Source: Senegalimassilia anaerobia JC110
GTDB lineage: Bacteria; Actinomycetota; Coriobacteriia; Coriobacteriales; Eggerthellaceae
Reading direction: 5' to 3'
DNA: 64,000 nucleotides
Assembly (NCBI RefSeq): GCF_000236865.1
Contig: NZ_HE611015.1
Span: 151,983 to 215,982, forward strand
Under the pieces are notes generated by a model. That model was not told where the DNA came from. It did no database searches and saw only the letters and a program-made list of their open reading frames with translations. Position numbers and translations under genes: made by a program. Each line of letters opens with the position of its first letter. Within the stretch, counting starts at the first letter, position 1. Shown one piece after another: positions 36,259-44,172 of this stretch.

Positions 36259-37478
36259 ACTTCGCAATCGTCAATCTCGGGTGCAAGGTAAATCGCGTGG
36301 AATCCGATTCGTTCGCCTCCGGCCTGCTTGCGCGCGGCGGAGCGGAAACGGGTCCAGATTCCGCCGATGTGGTGGTCGTCAACACGTGCACCGTCACCGG
36401 GGAGGCGGAGAAGAAAACGCGAAAAGCCGTCAGACAGGTTTTGCGCGCCAATCCCAGCTCGGATGTGGTGGTCACTGGTTGTGCGGCCGCCATCGATGCC
36501 GACGCGTTCACGTCCATGGACCCCGCACGCGTGCATTTCGCCGGAAAGGCGCAGGTCGATGACGTGCTCGATCGCCTGGTCGGCCCCATCGGACACGGGG
36601 TCGTGCCGCTTGCGGTGGGCGAGGGCTTTAGAACGCGCGTCGGCGTGAAGGTACAGGACGGATGCAACAATGCGTGCACGTATTGCATCGTGCACGTTGC
36701 CCGCGGGCGGGCTTCCAGCCGCCCCGCTCAGGCGGTCGTTTCCGAGTGCGTCGCCCTTGCGCGCGAAGGCGTTCGGGAGATCGTGCTCACCGGTATCAAC
36801 CTAGGTTCTTGGCGCGAGCTGGCCGAAAACGGCTGGGATCGCCTTGATGCGTTGCTTGAGCGCTTGCTTGCCGAAACCGCCGATATCCATGAGGCCGGCC
36901 AGCCCCCTTGCCGGTTCCGCATCTCCAGTATCGAGCCTCGCGACGTCTCCGATGATCTGATCGGCTTGATGGCGCGCTCGGAGGGCCGCATCTGCCGTCA
37001 TCTGCACCTGCCTTTGCAGTCGGGCAACTCGAAGGTGCTGCGCGAAATGCATCGTCCCTACGACGCCGAGTACTTCGAAGGCCTTGTCGAGAGGCTTTAC
37101 GCCGCAATGCCCATGCTCTCGCTTTCCACCGATATCATTTGCGGGTTCCCGGGCGAGACCGACCAGGAGTTCAACGATACCGTGGAGCTTGCTCAAAGGT
37201 GCAGGTTCACGAAGATTCACGTGTTCCCGTACTCTAAGCGTCAAGGAACGCCGGCCGCCGAACGCGCCGACCAGATAGAGCCCGAAGTCCGTTCGGCGCG
37301 TGCGAAGCATTTGCGCGAGGTCGCCGACGCCCTTCGCGCCCAGCAGCTGTCGGAACGCGCCGGGACAACGGAGCTTGCGTTGGTCGAGGAGGCCGGCCAG
37401 GCGATGACGGAAAGCTATTTCGAGGTGCCGGCTCCCCAAGGGGCGCGCATCGGGCAGTTGGTTTCCGTCACGCTCTAG
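36255..37478 (+). CDS. mtaB: tRNA t6A37 methylthiotransferase MtaB
   Basis: MtaB converts t6A37 in tRNA to ms2t6A with two Fe-S clusters and SAM. The 407-residue protein has the UPF0004 domain with three cysteines (NLGCKVNRVES, VNTCTVTGEAE, VVTGCAAAID), the radical SAM motif CNNACTYC and an RG-rich VHVARGRASSR loop. It is one of three methylthiotransferases in the window (with rimO and miaB). It lies directly after rsmE. Confidence 0.93.
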   Translation: MNFAIVNLGCKVNRVESDSFASGLLARGGAETGPDSADVVVVNTCTVTGEAEKKTRKAVRQVLRANPSSDVVVTGCAAAIDADAFTSMDPARVHFAGKAQVDDVLDRLVGPIGHGVVPLAVGEGFRTRVGVKVQDGCNNACTYCIVHVARGRASSRPAQAVVSECVALAREGVREIVLTGINLGSWRELAENGWDRLDALLERLLAETADIHEAGQPPCRFRISSIEPRDVSDDLIGLMARSEGRICRHLHLPLQSGNSKVLREMHRPYDAEYFEGLVERLYAAMPMLSLSTDIICGFPGETDQEFNDTVELAQRCRFTKIHVFPYSKRQGTPAAERADQIEPEVRSARAKHLREVADALRAQQLSERAGTTELALVEEAGQAMTESYFEVPAPQGARIGQLVSVTL

Positions 37479-37497
37479 CTTGTGCGCTACCTGTGCG

Positions 37498-37530
37498 CCC
37501 GTTCGCGTGCGCGAGGCAACCGCGAACGGG
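37498..37530 (+). terminator. GC-rich hairpin between mtaB and phoH
   Basis: CCCGTTCGCG (37498-37507) pairs exactly with CGCGAACGGG (37521-37530) around a 13-base loop. There is no T-tract. It sits immediately before the phoH -10 element. Confidence 0.5.
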
Positions 37531-37535
37531 CGTGC

Positions 37536-37548
37536 TATACTTGCTGGC
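37536..37548 (+). promoter_or_regulatory. phoH promoter, probably giving a leaderless mRNA
   Basis: TGCTATACT gives an extended -10 element (TATACT at 37536-37541) only seven bases before the ATG at 37549. Transcription should then start at or next to the A of the ATG, leaving no ribosome binding site. No -35 consensus is seen, which suits an extended -10 promoter. Confidence 0.6.
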
Positions 37549-38544
37549 ATGACAGATTCAACGCATATCACGCTCACCGCGCCGCCAACCGTGAACATGG
37601 CGCTCGTGGTGGGAGCCGGCGATTGCCTGCTCCACATAATCGAAGAGGCGTTCGATGCGCGTATCACGGTACGCGGCGATTCGGTTGTGCTCGAAGGCGA
37701 TCCCGTTGAGGTGCAATCGCTTATGGCGCTCTTCTCCGAGCTGTTCAAATTCGTGGAAGGCGGTGGAACCCCCGATCAGGGGTTTATCCAGCGCGCGCTC
37801 GATCTGCTGCGCACGGCCGAGTTCACCCCTTCCATGCTCCGCGAGGACATCTTGCTCACATATCGTGGGCGTGCCATTAGGCCGAAAACCGCCGGGCAGA
37901 AGCATTATGTGGACGCCATCCGCAAAAACACCATCACCTTCGGCATCGGGCCTGCAGGTACCGGTAAAACCTATCTCGCTATGGCCATGGCCGTTGCCGC
38001 GCTCAAGCGCAAGGAAGTCGGGCGCATCATCCTCACCCGTCCCGTGGTCGAGGCGGGGGAGAACCTGGGTTTTCTTCCCGGCTCCTTGAACGAGAAGGTC
38101 GATCCCTATATTCGTCCGCTCTACGATGCATTGTTCGACATGACCGATATGGAGCGCGCGCAGCAGCTCATCGAAAGCAACGTCATCGAGATAGCGCCGC
38201 TTGCCTTCATGCGCGGGCGAACGCTCAACGACAGCTTCGTCATCTTGGATGAAGCGCAGAACACCACGCCCGAGCAGATGAAGATGTTCCTCACGCGCCT
38301 TGGGTTCGGTTCGAAGATGGTCATCACCGGCGATATCACCCAGCTCGACCTGCCACGCGGCGTATCGGGTTTGAAGGGCATCGAAGATATCCTCGGCGAC
38401 ATCGAAGGCGTGTCGTTTTGCAGGTTTTCGGGTAAGGATGTGGTCCGCCACTCGCTCGTGGCGGCCATCGTTTCGGCGTACGACCGCGCACAGGCCGACG
38501 CCATGCAGAAGAAGGGCAGCAATGGACGTTCAAATCAATTATGA
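37549..38544 (+). CDS. phoH: PhoH-like ATPase
   Basis: PhoH-family proteins are ATPases, some with an RNA helicase-like role in RNA processing; exact function in bacteria is unsettled. The 331-residue protein has Walker A GPAGTGKTYLA, RPVVEAGENLGFLPGS and Walker B FVILDEAQNTTPEQMKMFLTR in part (VILDEAQNTTPEQ), and GDITQLDLP. The ATG at 37549 is chosen because the -10 element lies just upstream. It overlaps ybeY by 23 bases; phoH-ybeY-dgkA-era is a conserved order. Confidence 0.93.
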   Translation: MTDSTHITLTAPPTVNMALVVGAGDCLLHIIEEAFDARITVRGDSVVLEGDPVEVQSLMALFSELFKFVEGGGTPDQGFIQRALDLLRTAEFTPSMLREDILLTYRGRAIRPKTAGQKHYVDAIRKNTITFGIGPAGTGKTYLAMAMAVAALKRKEVGRIILTRPVVEAGENLGFLPGSLNEKVDPYIRPLYDALFDMTDMERAQQLIESNVIEIAPLAFMRGRTLNDSFVILDEAQNTTPEQMKMFLTRLGFGSKMVITGDITQLDLPRGVSGLKGIEDILGDIEGVSFCRFSGKDVVRHSLVAAIVSAYDRAQADAMQKKGSNGRSNQL

Positions 38545-38986
38545 TTACCGCGGCGATGACCTCAAGGACATGCCGCTTGTCGAACTCGCTCAGTTCGTGC
38601 TCGATCATCAGGAAAAGCCTCAGAACACCGAGGTGTCCTTGAACTTCGTGACCGACGAGGAGATCGCCCGCCTCAACGAGCAATATCGTGGAAAGGAAGG
38701 TCCCACCGACGTCCTGTCCTTTGAATGCGACGGCGTCGAGGATGAGCTTTCCGATATGGTCCCGGCGGGCTTCGGCGATGTCTACGAGCTTGGGGACGTC
38801 GTCATCGCGCCCGATGTGGCCGAACGTCAAACCCATGAGTTCGGCACCACGTTCGAGCAGGAGGTCAGCCTGCTGTTCGTTCACGGCCTGCTGCATCTGT
38901 GCGGTTACGATCACATCGTCGAGGAAGACGCCAAGGTCATGGAGGCCTTGGAAGATGAGATCTTGGCCGCCTGGAATGCGCGATAG
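38522..38986 (+). CDS. ybeY: Endoribonuclease YbeY (rRNA maturation)
   Basis: YbeY is a zinc endoribonuclease involved in 16S rRNA 3' maturation and ribosome quality control. The 154-residue protein carries the zinc motif HGLLHLCGYDH and the family segment TDVLSFECD. The ATG at 38522 lies inside the end of phoH; a longer start at 38438 would overlap more and lacks family resemblance. Confidence 0.95.
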   Translation: MDVQINYDYRGDDLKDMPLVELAQFVLDHQEKPQNTEVSLNFVTDEEIARLNEQYRGKEGPTDVLSFECDGVEDELSDMVPAGFGDVYELGDVVIAPDVAERQTHEFGTTFEQEVSLLFVHGLLHLCGYDHIVEEDAKVMEALEDEILAAWNAR

Positions 38987-38991
38987 CGGCC

Positions 38992-39420
38992 ATGGGCGGT
39001 ACATCCCCTGACAACAAGCCGTTCGTACGCTCCGCTGAAACGAAGGGAAAAGGGCAGCGCTACAAGCTTACATCCGCCTTCTCCAATGCCGGGCGCGGGC
39101 TTTTCGAAGCGGTTCGCAGCGAACGAAATCTACGCATCGACGCATGCATGGCCGTGGTTGCGATAGCGCTTGGCTTCGGCTTGCGTATCGATACGCCTTC
39201 ATGGCTTGCCGTCATCGTCTGCATCGGCATGATGTTCGCGCTTGAAACGGTCAACACGGCCATCGAGGCGGTGGTCGACCTTGCCAGTCCCGGGTATCAT
39301 GAACTGGCTCGACGTGCGAAGGATTGCGCAGCGGGTGCTGCGCTTGCGGGTGCCCTTGCTTCCTTTGTGGTCGGCTGCATCGTTTTCATTCCGCCGATTA
39401 TGGCCTTTTTGGCATCGTAA
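38992..39420 (+). CDS. dgkA: Diacylglycerol/undecaprenol kinase
   Basis: This 142-residue membrane kinase of the DgkA family has three hydrophobic segments and the signature FALETVNTAIEAVVDL. In Gram-positive bacteria the substrate is usually undecaprenol, so lipid carrier recycling is likely. It lies between ybeY and era, as usual. Confidence 0.9.
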   Translation: MGGTSPDNKPFVRSAETKGKGQRYKLTSAFSNAGRGLFEAVRSERNLRIDACMAVVAIALGFGLRIDTPSWLAVIVCIGMMFALETVNTAIEAVVDLASPGYHELARRAKDCAAGAALAGALASFVVGCIVFIPPIMAFLAS

Positions 39421-39445
39421 TCAACCTTTTGAACCTAGGAGTCTT

Positions 39446-40396
39446 ATGGACCTCGACGCATACTTCGGACATGCCGCGCCCCCTTCGGGCGAGGGCTTCA
39501 AATCCGGCTTCGTCACGCTGATCGGCCGACCCAACGCGGGAAAGTCGACGCTGCTCAACACTATCATGGGCAAGAAGATCGCCATCACTTCCAACACCGC
39601 CCAGACCACCCGCCATCGTTTCCGCGCGGTCTACACTCGCGAGGATATGCAAATGATCATCGTGGACACTCCTGGCCTTCACAAGCCCCACGATGCGCTT
39701 GGCGAGGAGCTGAACACCTCGGCGCTCAAGGCGCTTGAAGACGTTGACGTCATCGCCATGCTCATCGATGCTAGCAAGCCCGTCGGCCGTGGCGACGAGT
39801 GGGTGGCAGCCCAGCTTGACGGCCCGCATTGCAAGCACGCGAAGAAGATCTGCGTCCTTTCCAAGGGCGACTTGGTCACCACTGAGCAAATGCACGAACA
39901 GGCCGAGGCTGCTAAGAAGCTGGCGAACTGGGATGCCATGGTTGGGCTTTCCTCCGAATCCGGCTACAACGTGGACGCCTTCATCGAAGAGGTCCAGTGC
40001 TTCCTGCCCGAGGGTCCGGCGTGGTTCCCGGCGGATATGGAAACCGATCAGCCTATCGAGGTCATCGTCGCCGAGTTCATTCGCGAGAAGATCCTCCGAA
40101 CGTTCCGTGACGAGGTCCCTCACTCCATCGGCGTCACCATCGAGCACATGGAGTACGAAAAGAAGAAGGACCTCAACCGCATCTTGGCCCGCATTTACGT
40201 GGAGCGTGATTCCCAGAAGGGCATCATCATCGGCAAGGGCGGTAGCGCAATCAAGCGTATCGGCCAGGAGGCCCGTGAGGATCTCGAGCAGTTGCTCGGC
40301 ACGCGCGTTTACCTTGACCTTATGGTGAAGGTTAAGAAGAACTGGCGCCGCGACGCTACGCAAATCCGCCGATTCGGGTACGGCGAGGGCTTGTAG
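39446..40396 (+). CDS. era: GTPase Era
   Basis: Era binds 16S rRNA near its 3' end during 30S assembly. The 316-residue protein has G1 GRPNAGKSTLLN, the T-containing switch TRHRFRAVY, DTPGLHKPHDALG, LSKGDL and a C-terminal KH domain (IIIGKGGSAIKRIG). The ATG at 39446 follows CTAGGAGTC; the in-frame extension upstream overlaps dgkA and is not conserved. A strong terminator follows. Confidence 0.96.
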   Translation: MDLDAYFGHAAPPSGEGFKSGFVTLIGRPNAGKSTLLNTIMGKKIAITSNTAQTTRHRFRAVYTREDMQMIIVDTPGLHKPHDALGEELNTSALKALEDVDVIAMLIDASKPVGRGDEWVAAQLDGPHCKHAKKICVLSKGDLVTTEQMHEQAEAAKKLANWDAMVGLSSESGYNVDAFIEEVQCFLPEGPAWFPADMETDQPIEVIVAEFIREKILRTFRDEVPHSIGVTIEHMEYEKKKDLNRILARIYVERDSQKGIIIGKGGSAIKRIGQEAREDLEQLLGTRVYLDLMVKVKKNWRRDATQIRRFGYGEGL

Positions 40397-40429
40397 CAGG
40401 TTGTTTTCAGGTTTATAAGATATTTTGCG

Positions 40430-40464
40430 ATTGGGGTGCCAAGCGGCACCTCAATCCTGTTTTT
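40430..40464 (+). terminator. Intrinsic terminator after era
   Basis: An 11-bp stem centred on GGTGCC/GGCACC (40430-40440 with 40445-40455) has an AAGC loop and is followed by CCTGTTTTTC. It separates era from the PASTA gene, whose likely -10 element TACAAT is at 40468-40473. Confidence 0.85.
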
Positions 40465-40517
40465 CGGTACAATTTGCAGGAAACCATAATGTAAGCACGC
40501 GCAAGGGAGTTTCAAGC

Positions 40518-42413
40518 ATGATCTGTCCTTCTTGCCACACGGAAAATCGCGATGGCGCGAAGTTCTGCGACGAGTGCGGGGCCAAGCTGCCCCGTGCCGC
40601 CTTCGAGCAGATCGAAGGTGCGGAACCTGCCCAAGCGTTGAACATCATCGACAATGAAGAACCAACCGAAGACGAAGTCGTTCCCGATATGCACGAAGCT
40701 GACGCCGAAAACGCTGAAGCGGCAGATGGCGGTCAGGATGGCGAAGACGTCGATTCCGGGGCTGTTGTGCAGCTCGACGATGCGCTCGCGTCAGACGAGG
40801 ACGCTGAAGACGCGAGCGACATGGCATGCAGCAACGAAGAGTCAACAGCCGGGGATGCCGACGATGCCGACAGCTCCGATATCGCAATGCAAGATGACTT
40901 TCAGCCTCAGCAAGACGCAACCGAAAGCTCTCAGGAAGTCGAAGAGGACGCGGCGAATCAGTTTGAAGGAAGCCACGGCGACGCCGATGATGTTGCGCAT
41001 CAGCGCACGCACGTGCTCGATCTTCCCGATATCCGCAACCTTGCCTTCGAGTCCGAGAAAACCCAAACGCTCGGCCCCAAGCCTGCTTCGCCGGCGATCA
41101 AGTCGGGTTGGGAGCCTGACCTGTCCGGCTTCGACGAGTTCCTTGTGTATCCCGGGTATGTGCCCCCTAAGGCCGCATGGCATTCGGGTGACACTATGCA
41201 GATGCCGCGTATCACCGATGCCGACCTGTCGCAGCAAAAGGATTTCATCGCGCCCGATCCCAACAAGAAGACGCGCGACCGTAAGAAGAAGAAAGCCGAG
41301 AAGGCCAAGGCTTGCGAGTCCCAGCAGCACAACCTGGAGAACTCCAAGCAAACTCAGCCTGCTGCCGATCAGCCTGAGAAGGAACAGGCTAAGCACGCCG
41401 AAAAGAAGGCGAAGCCCGTCGCCCCTGAAATGAAGTCGAAAGACGACAAGAAGTCGGAATCCAAGGGCAAGCGGCTCCCCGGTTCCAGGATCGCTGCGAT
41501 TGTGGCGCTGGCGGTGCTCATCGCGGCGGGCGTCGCTGCAGGCGTCACGTATCAGATGGAGCTATGGGGCGGGAAGGTCGTTCCCGACGTCACGGGCATG
41601 ACGCAGGCCGACGCTACATATATGTTGCAGAACAAGGGCTTCACGGTTCGCTCCACAACCGTTCCCTCCGATTCCACAGAGGGCCTTGTCCTGCTCATGG
41701 ACCCGGGCGCTGGAGCACGCCAGCAGGAGGGCGCCGAGGTCGTCATCCACGTGTCCACTTCGCGCACTGTTCCCAAGGTGGTCGGTTCCAGCCAGGACAG
41801 CGCATTGAAGGCCCTTTCGGACAACGGGTTCGAAAACGTCGATGTGCAGCTTGAGCGCTCTGACGAGCCGGAGGGCACCGTCCTTTCCGTCAGCCCGGAG
41901 GAGGGGGAGAAGGCGAAGGCCTCCACCGGCATCACGCTCAAGGTGGCGCAGGCTTATACCGTGCCCGACGTTTCAGGCATGAGCTATAACCAGGCCGTGC
42001 AGGCGATCAAGGATGCGGGGCTGTCTTCTACGGCGGTATATGTGTACAGCGAAACCGCAAGCGAAGGGGCCATCATGGGCGTCGAGCCCGCAGCGGGCTC
42101 GAAGGTCCCCTCCGATACCATCGTCGTCATCTCGCTTGCGAAGTCCCGCGCCAGCGAGTTAACCGCCGCCGCGCGCTCCTATCTTACCTCGACCACGCTG
42201 ACCGCTTCGGATGGGTCGTCGTTTTCCGTGTCCTCGGTCGATAGCGTCTCCTATCAGGGTAACGACACGGTTGCCTTCACCGCATCGGGCAAGGCTTCAA
42301 AGTCGGTATCGGTTCTGGGGCAGACCATATCGGTCGCGGGGAATTCGAAACAGGTATCGGGTACCATAACCTTCGACTCCTCGAACAACGTCGCGTCGGT
42401 ATCGTTTAAGTAA
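40518..42413 (+). CDS. Zinc-ribbon membrane protein with three PASTA domains
   Basis: This is a 631-residue protein. The N-terminus is a zinc ribbon (CPSCHTENRDGAKFCDECG). Then comes a long acidic, low-complexity region, a Lys-rich segment, one membrane helix near residue 330 (IAAIVALAVLIAAGVAAGV), and three PASTA repeats (VPDVTGMTQADA, VPKVVGSSQDSA, VPDVSGMSYNQA), with a final beta-rich domain. PASTA domains bind peptidoglycan or muropeptides and usually sit on Ser/Thr kinases or PBPs. Here there is no kinase or transpeptidase domain, so it may sense the wall or act as a scaffold. Function unknown. Confidence 0.85.
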   Translation: MICPSCHTENRDGAKFCDECGAKLPRAAFEQIEGAEPAQALNIIDNEEPTEDEVVPDMHEADAENAEAADGGQDGEDVDSGAVVQLDDALASDEDAEDASDMACSNEESTAGDADDADSSDIAMQDDFQPQQDATESSQEVEEDAANQFEGSHGDADDVAHQRTHVLDLPDIRNLAFESEKTQTLGPKPASPAIKSGWEPDLSGFDEFLVYPGYVPPKAAWHSGDTMQMPRITDADLSQQKDFIAPDPNKKTRDRKKKKAEKAKACESQQHNLENSKQTQPAADQPEKEQAKHAEKKAKPVAPEMKSKDDKKSESKGKRLPGSRIAAIVALAVLIAAGVAAGVTYQMELWGGKVVPDVTGMTQADATYMLQNKGFTVRSTTVPSDSTEGLVLLMDPGAGARQQEGAEVVIHVSTSRTVPKVVGSSQDSALKALSDNGFENVDVQLERSDEPEGTVLSVSPEEGEKAKASTGITLKVAQAYTVPDVSGMSYNQAVQAIKDAGLSSTAVYVYSETASEGAIMGVEPAAGSKVPSDTIVVISLAKSRASELTAAARSYLTSTTLTASDGSSFSVSSVDSVSYQGNDTVAFTASGKASKSVSVLGQTISVAGNSKQVSGTITFDSSNNVASVSFK

Positions 42414-42416
42414 CCC

Positions 42417-43193
42417 GTGGCGCAAAGCACCTACAACGCCCGCGTGCTCGTGCTGCGAAAGACCAAGTTGGGGGAGTCGGATCTTATCCTGTCCCTGCTT
42501 GCGCAGGATGGCTCGCAGATTCGGGCGGTTGCGAAAGGAGCCCGAAAACCTAGCAGCCAGTTCAGCTCCCGACTGGAACTGTATTCGCAGGCGGATGTGC
42601 TCTTGGCCCGAGGGCGTTCGCTCGATATCGTCAAGGAAGCGCGTTTGGTCGCCGGCAATGCCGCGCTGCGTGAAAGCATAGAGCTTTCCGCCTGCGCGGC
42701 TCCCATCGTCGAGCTGCTCGATCGCATCACGCAGCCCGGTCTTGAGGTTCCGAAGCTGTTCCCGCTTACGCAAACGGCCCTCGATGTGCTTGCCTCGGCA
42801 GATTCCGCGCATGGGCCCGCCATCTGCGCAGCCTGGTTGCTCAAGGCGTTCGCGTTTCTGGGCATCCGCCCTTCGCTGGATCGCTGCTGCGTTTGCGGCG
42901 AGCCTTTGGCCTGCGAAGTGGGGAGCTCGGCCCATCGAACCATAGCGTTCTCGTGCAGCGAGGGCGGTGTGGTGTGCGATGCATGCCGCGTCTCCGACGT
43001 TGCCGGCCTTGCCCCGGAAACGCTTTCCTGGGCAAGCGCGCTGCTAGGGATGCGCTTTTCGGATATCGCTTCGATCCAGGTCGATCAGTCGTGCGTCTTC
43101 GATGCGCTTCGCCTATGCCAAACCTGGGCGCAGGTGCACGCCTCCATTCGCTTAAAGGCGCTCAATTTCCTATTCACCTGCGGATTGTTTTAG
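42417..43193 (+). CDS. recO: DNA repair protein RecO
   Basis: RecO helps load RecA on SSB-coated DNA with RecR. The 258-residue protein has the N-terminal OB fold (ARVLVLRKTKLGESDLILSL), VAKGARKPSSQFSSRLE, and a C-terminal zinc site (CCVCGEPL, then CDAC). GTG start at 42417, three bases after the PASTA gene, suggests co-transcription. Confidence 0.92.
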   Translation: MAQSTYNARVLVLRKTKLGESDLILSLLAQDGSQIRAVAKGARKPSSQFSSRLELYSQADVLLARGRSLDIVKEARLVAGNAALRESIELSACAAPIVELLDRITQPGLEVPKLFPLTQTALDVLASADSAHGPAICAAWLLKAFAFLGIRPSLDRCCVCGEPLACEVGSSAHRTIAFSCSEGGVVCDACRVSDVAGLAPETLSWASALLGMRFSDIASIQVDQSCVFDALRLCQTWAQVHASIRLKALNFLFTCGLF

Positions 43194-43268
43194 ATGCTTG
43201 TCCCCCATAGGGGCTAGCCCGTCTGTCGCTATGGCATACTTTCACCATCCAAGAGAGAGGAAACGAAT

Positions 43269-43517
43269 ATGTACACCTATCGAACCAAGGGCGTATGCTC
43301 GCGAGAGATCCACGTCGATCTCGACGGCGACACCATCAAGCACGTGGATTTCGTCGGCGGCTGCGACGGCAATCTCAAGGCCATCGGCAAGCTGGTCAAC
43401 GGCAAGAACATCGACGATGTCGCGGCCGTGCTCGAGGGCAACACCTGCGGTCGCCGTTCCACTAGCTGTGCCGACCAACTTGTCCGCGCCCTGCGCGAGG
43501 CCCGTCAAGCGCAATAA
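43269..43517 (+). CDS. TSCPD domain protein (TIGR03905 family)
   Basis: This is an 82-residue protein of the small stand-alone TSCPD family, related to the C-terminal domain of vitamin B12-dependent ribonucleotide reductases. It shows VDFVGGCDGNLKAI and TCGRRSTSCADQL. AGAGAGG precedes the ATG. The role is unknown; family members are thought to bind metal through the conserved cysteines. Confidence 0.88.
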   Translation: MYTYRTKGVCSREIHVDLDGDTIKHVDFVGGCDGNLKAIGKLVNGKNIDDVAAVLEGNTCGRRSTSCADQLVRALREARQAQ

Positions 43518-43566
43518 GCGCAGGCAGGTGATATGTGCGCAAGCTGTGCAGGTGGGTCCGTTGCAC

Positions 43567-43727
43567 TTGCGCGCAAGCGCCCGGTCATCGTATTCTAGAC
43601 AAGTTGCCGTATCGGCAGCCACTTTCAGCTTGGTCCCCATCCAGCATGGATCCCAGCGGAAAGCAAGTAGAGCGCAGCGATAGCTGCACGGAAGGCGGGC
43701 AAGGCCCGCAGGAAAGGTGGAGTTAGC
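43567..43727 (+). promoter_or_regulatory. rpsO promoter and structured leader
   Basis: TTGCGC (43567-43572) and TATTCT (43591-43596) are 18 bases apart, giving a leader of about 125 bases. The leader has at least three perfect hairpins: TGCCG/CGGCA (43605-43617), GCAGC/GCTGC with a GATA loop (43674-43687... seen at 43674-43687) and GCGGGC/GCCCGC with an AAG loop (43695-43709), the last ending eight bases before GGAAAGGTGGAG. S15 is known to regulate its own mRNA in several bacteria through unrelated leader structures. Confidence 0.55.
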
Positions 43728-44015
43728 ATGCCTAGCAAACTCAGCATCACGAAAGAGCGCACCGCAGAGCTGGTCGCCGAGTTCGGCGCCAACGAGCATG
43801 ACACCGGCAACCCGGACGTGCAGGTCGCCATCCTGTCCGAGCGTATCCGCAACCTCACCGAGCACCTGAAGACCCACAAGAAGGATAACCATTCCCGCCG
43901 TGGCCTGATGATGCTCATCGGTAAGCGTCGTGGCCTGCTCAAGTACATCAAGGAGCGCGACATCGAGCGTTACCGTGCCCTCATCAAGAAGCTCGGCATC
44001 CGCGACAACATCTAG
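43728..44015 (+). CDS. rpsO: 30S ribosomal protein S15
   Basis: S15 binds the central domain of 16S rRNA. The 95-residue protein has the family pattern [20 protein letters not shown] and [20 protein letters not shown]. It precedes pnp, as in most bacteria. A long leader with several hairpins suggests autoregulation. Confidence 0.97.
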   Translation: MPSKLSITKERTAELVAEFGANEHDTGNPDVQVAILSERIRNLTEHLKTHKKDNHSRRGLMMLIGKRRGLLKYIKERDIERYRALIKKLGIRDNI

Positions 44016-44023
44016 TCAACGAA

Positions 44024-44050
44024 AGCCCGCGCAGCCTTGCGCGGGCTTTT
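44024..44050 (+). terminator. Hairpin terminator between rpsO and pnp
   Basis: AGCCCGCGC (44024-44032) and GCGCGGGCT (44039-44047) form a 9-bp stem with AGCCTT loop, followed by TTT. It may be a partial terminator allowing some read-through into pnp. Confidence 0.75.
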
Positions 44051-44172
44051 GCATAGCGGTCGGGTACGCAAGGGCGTGCCTGCTCGCGGCAAGCGGGAAA
44101 CGTGAGTACCCCTTGCCGAAGAAGCTTGCCCGCACTACGGCGGTCAAGGAATAGAGAAGGAAAGAACACCAC

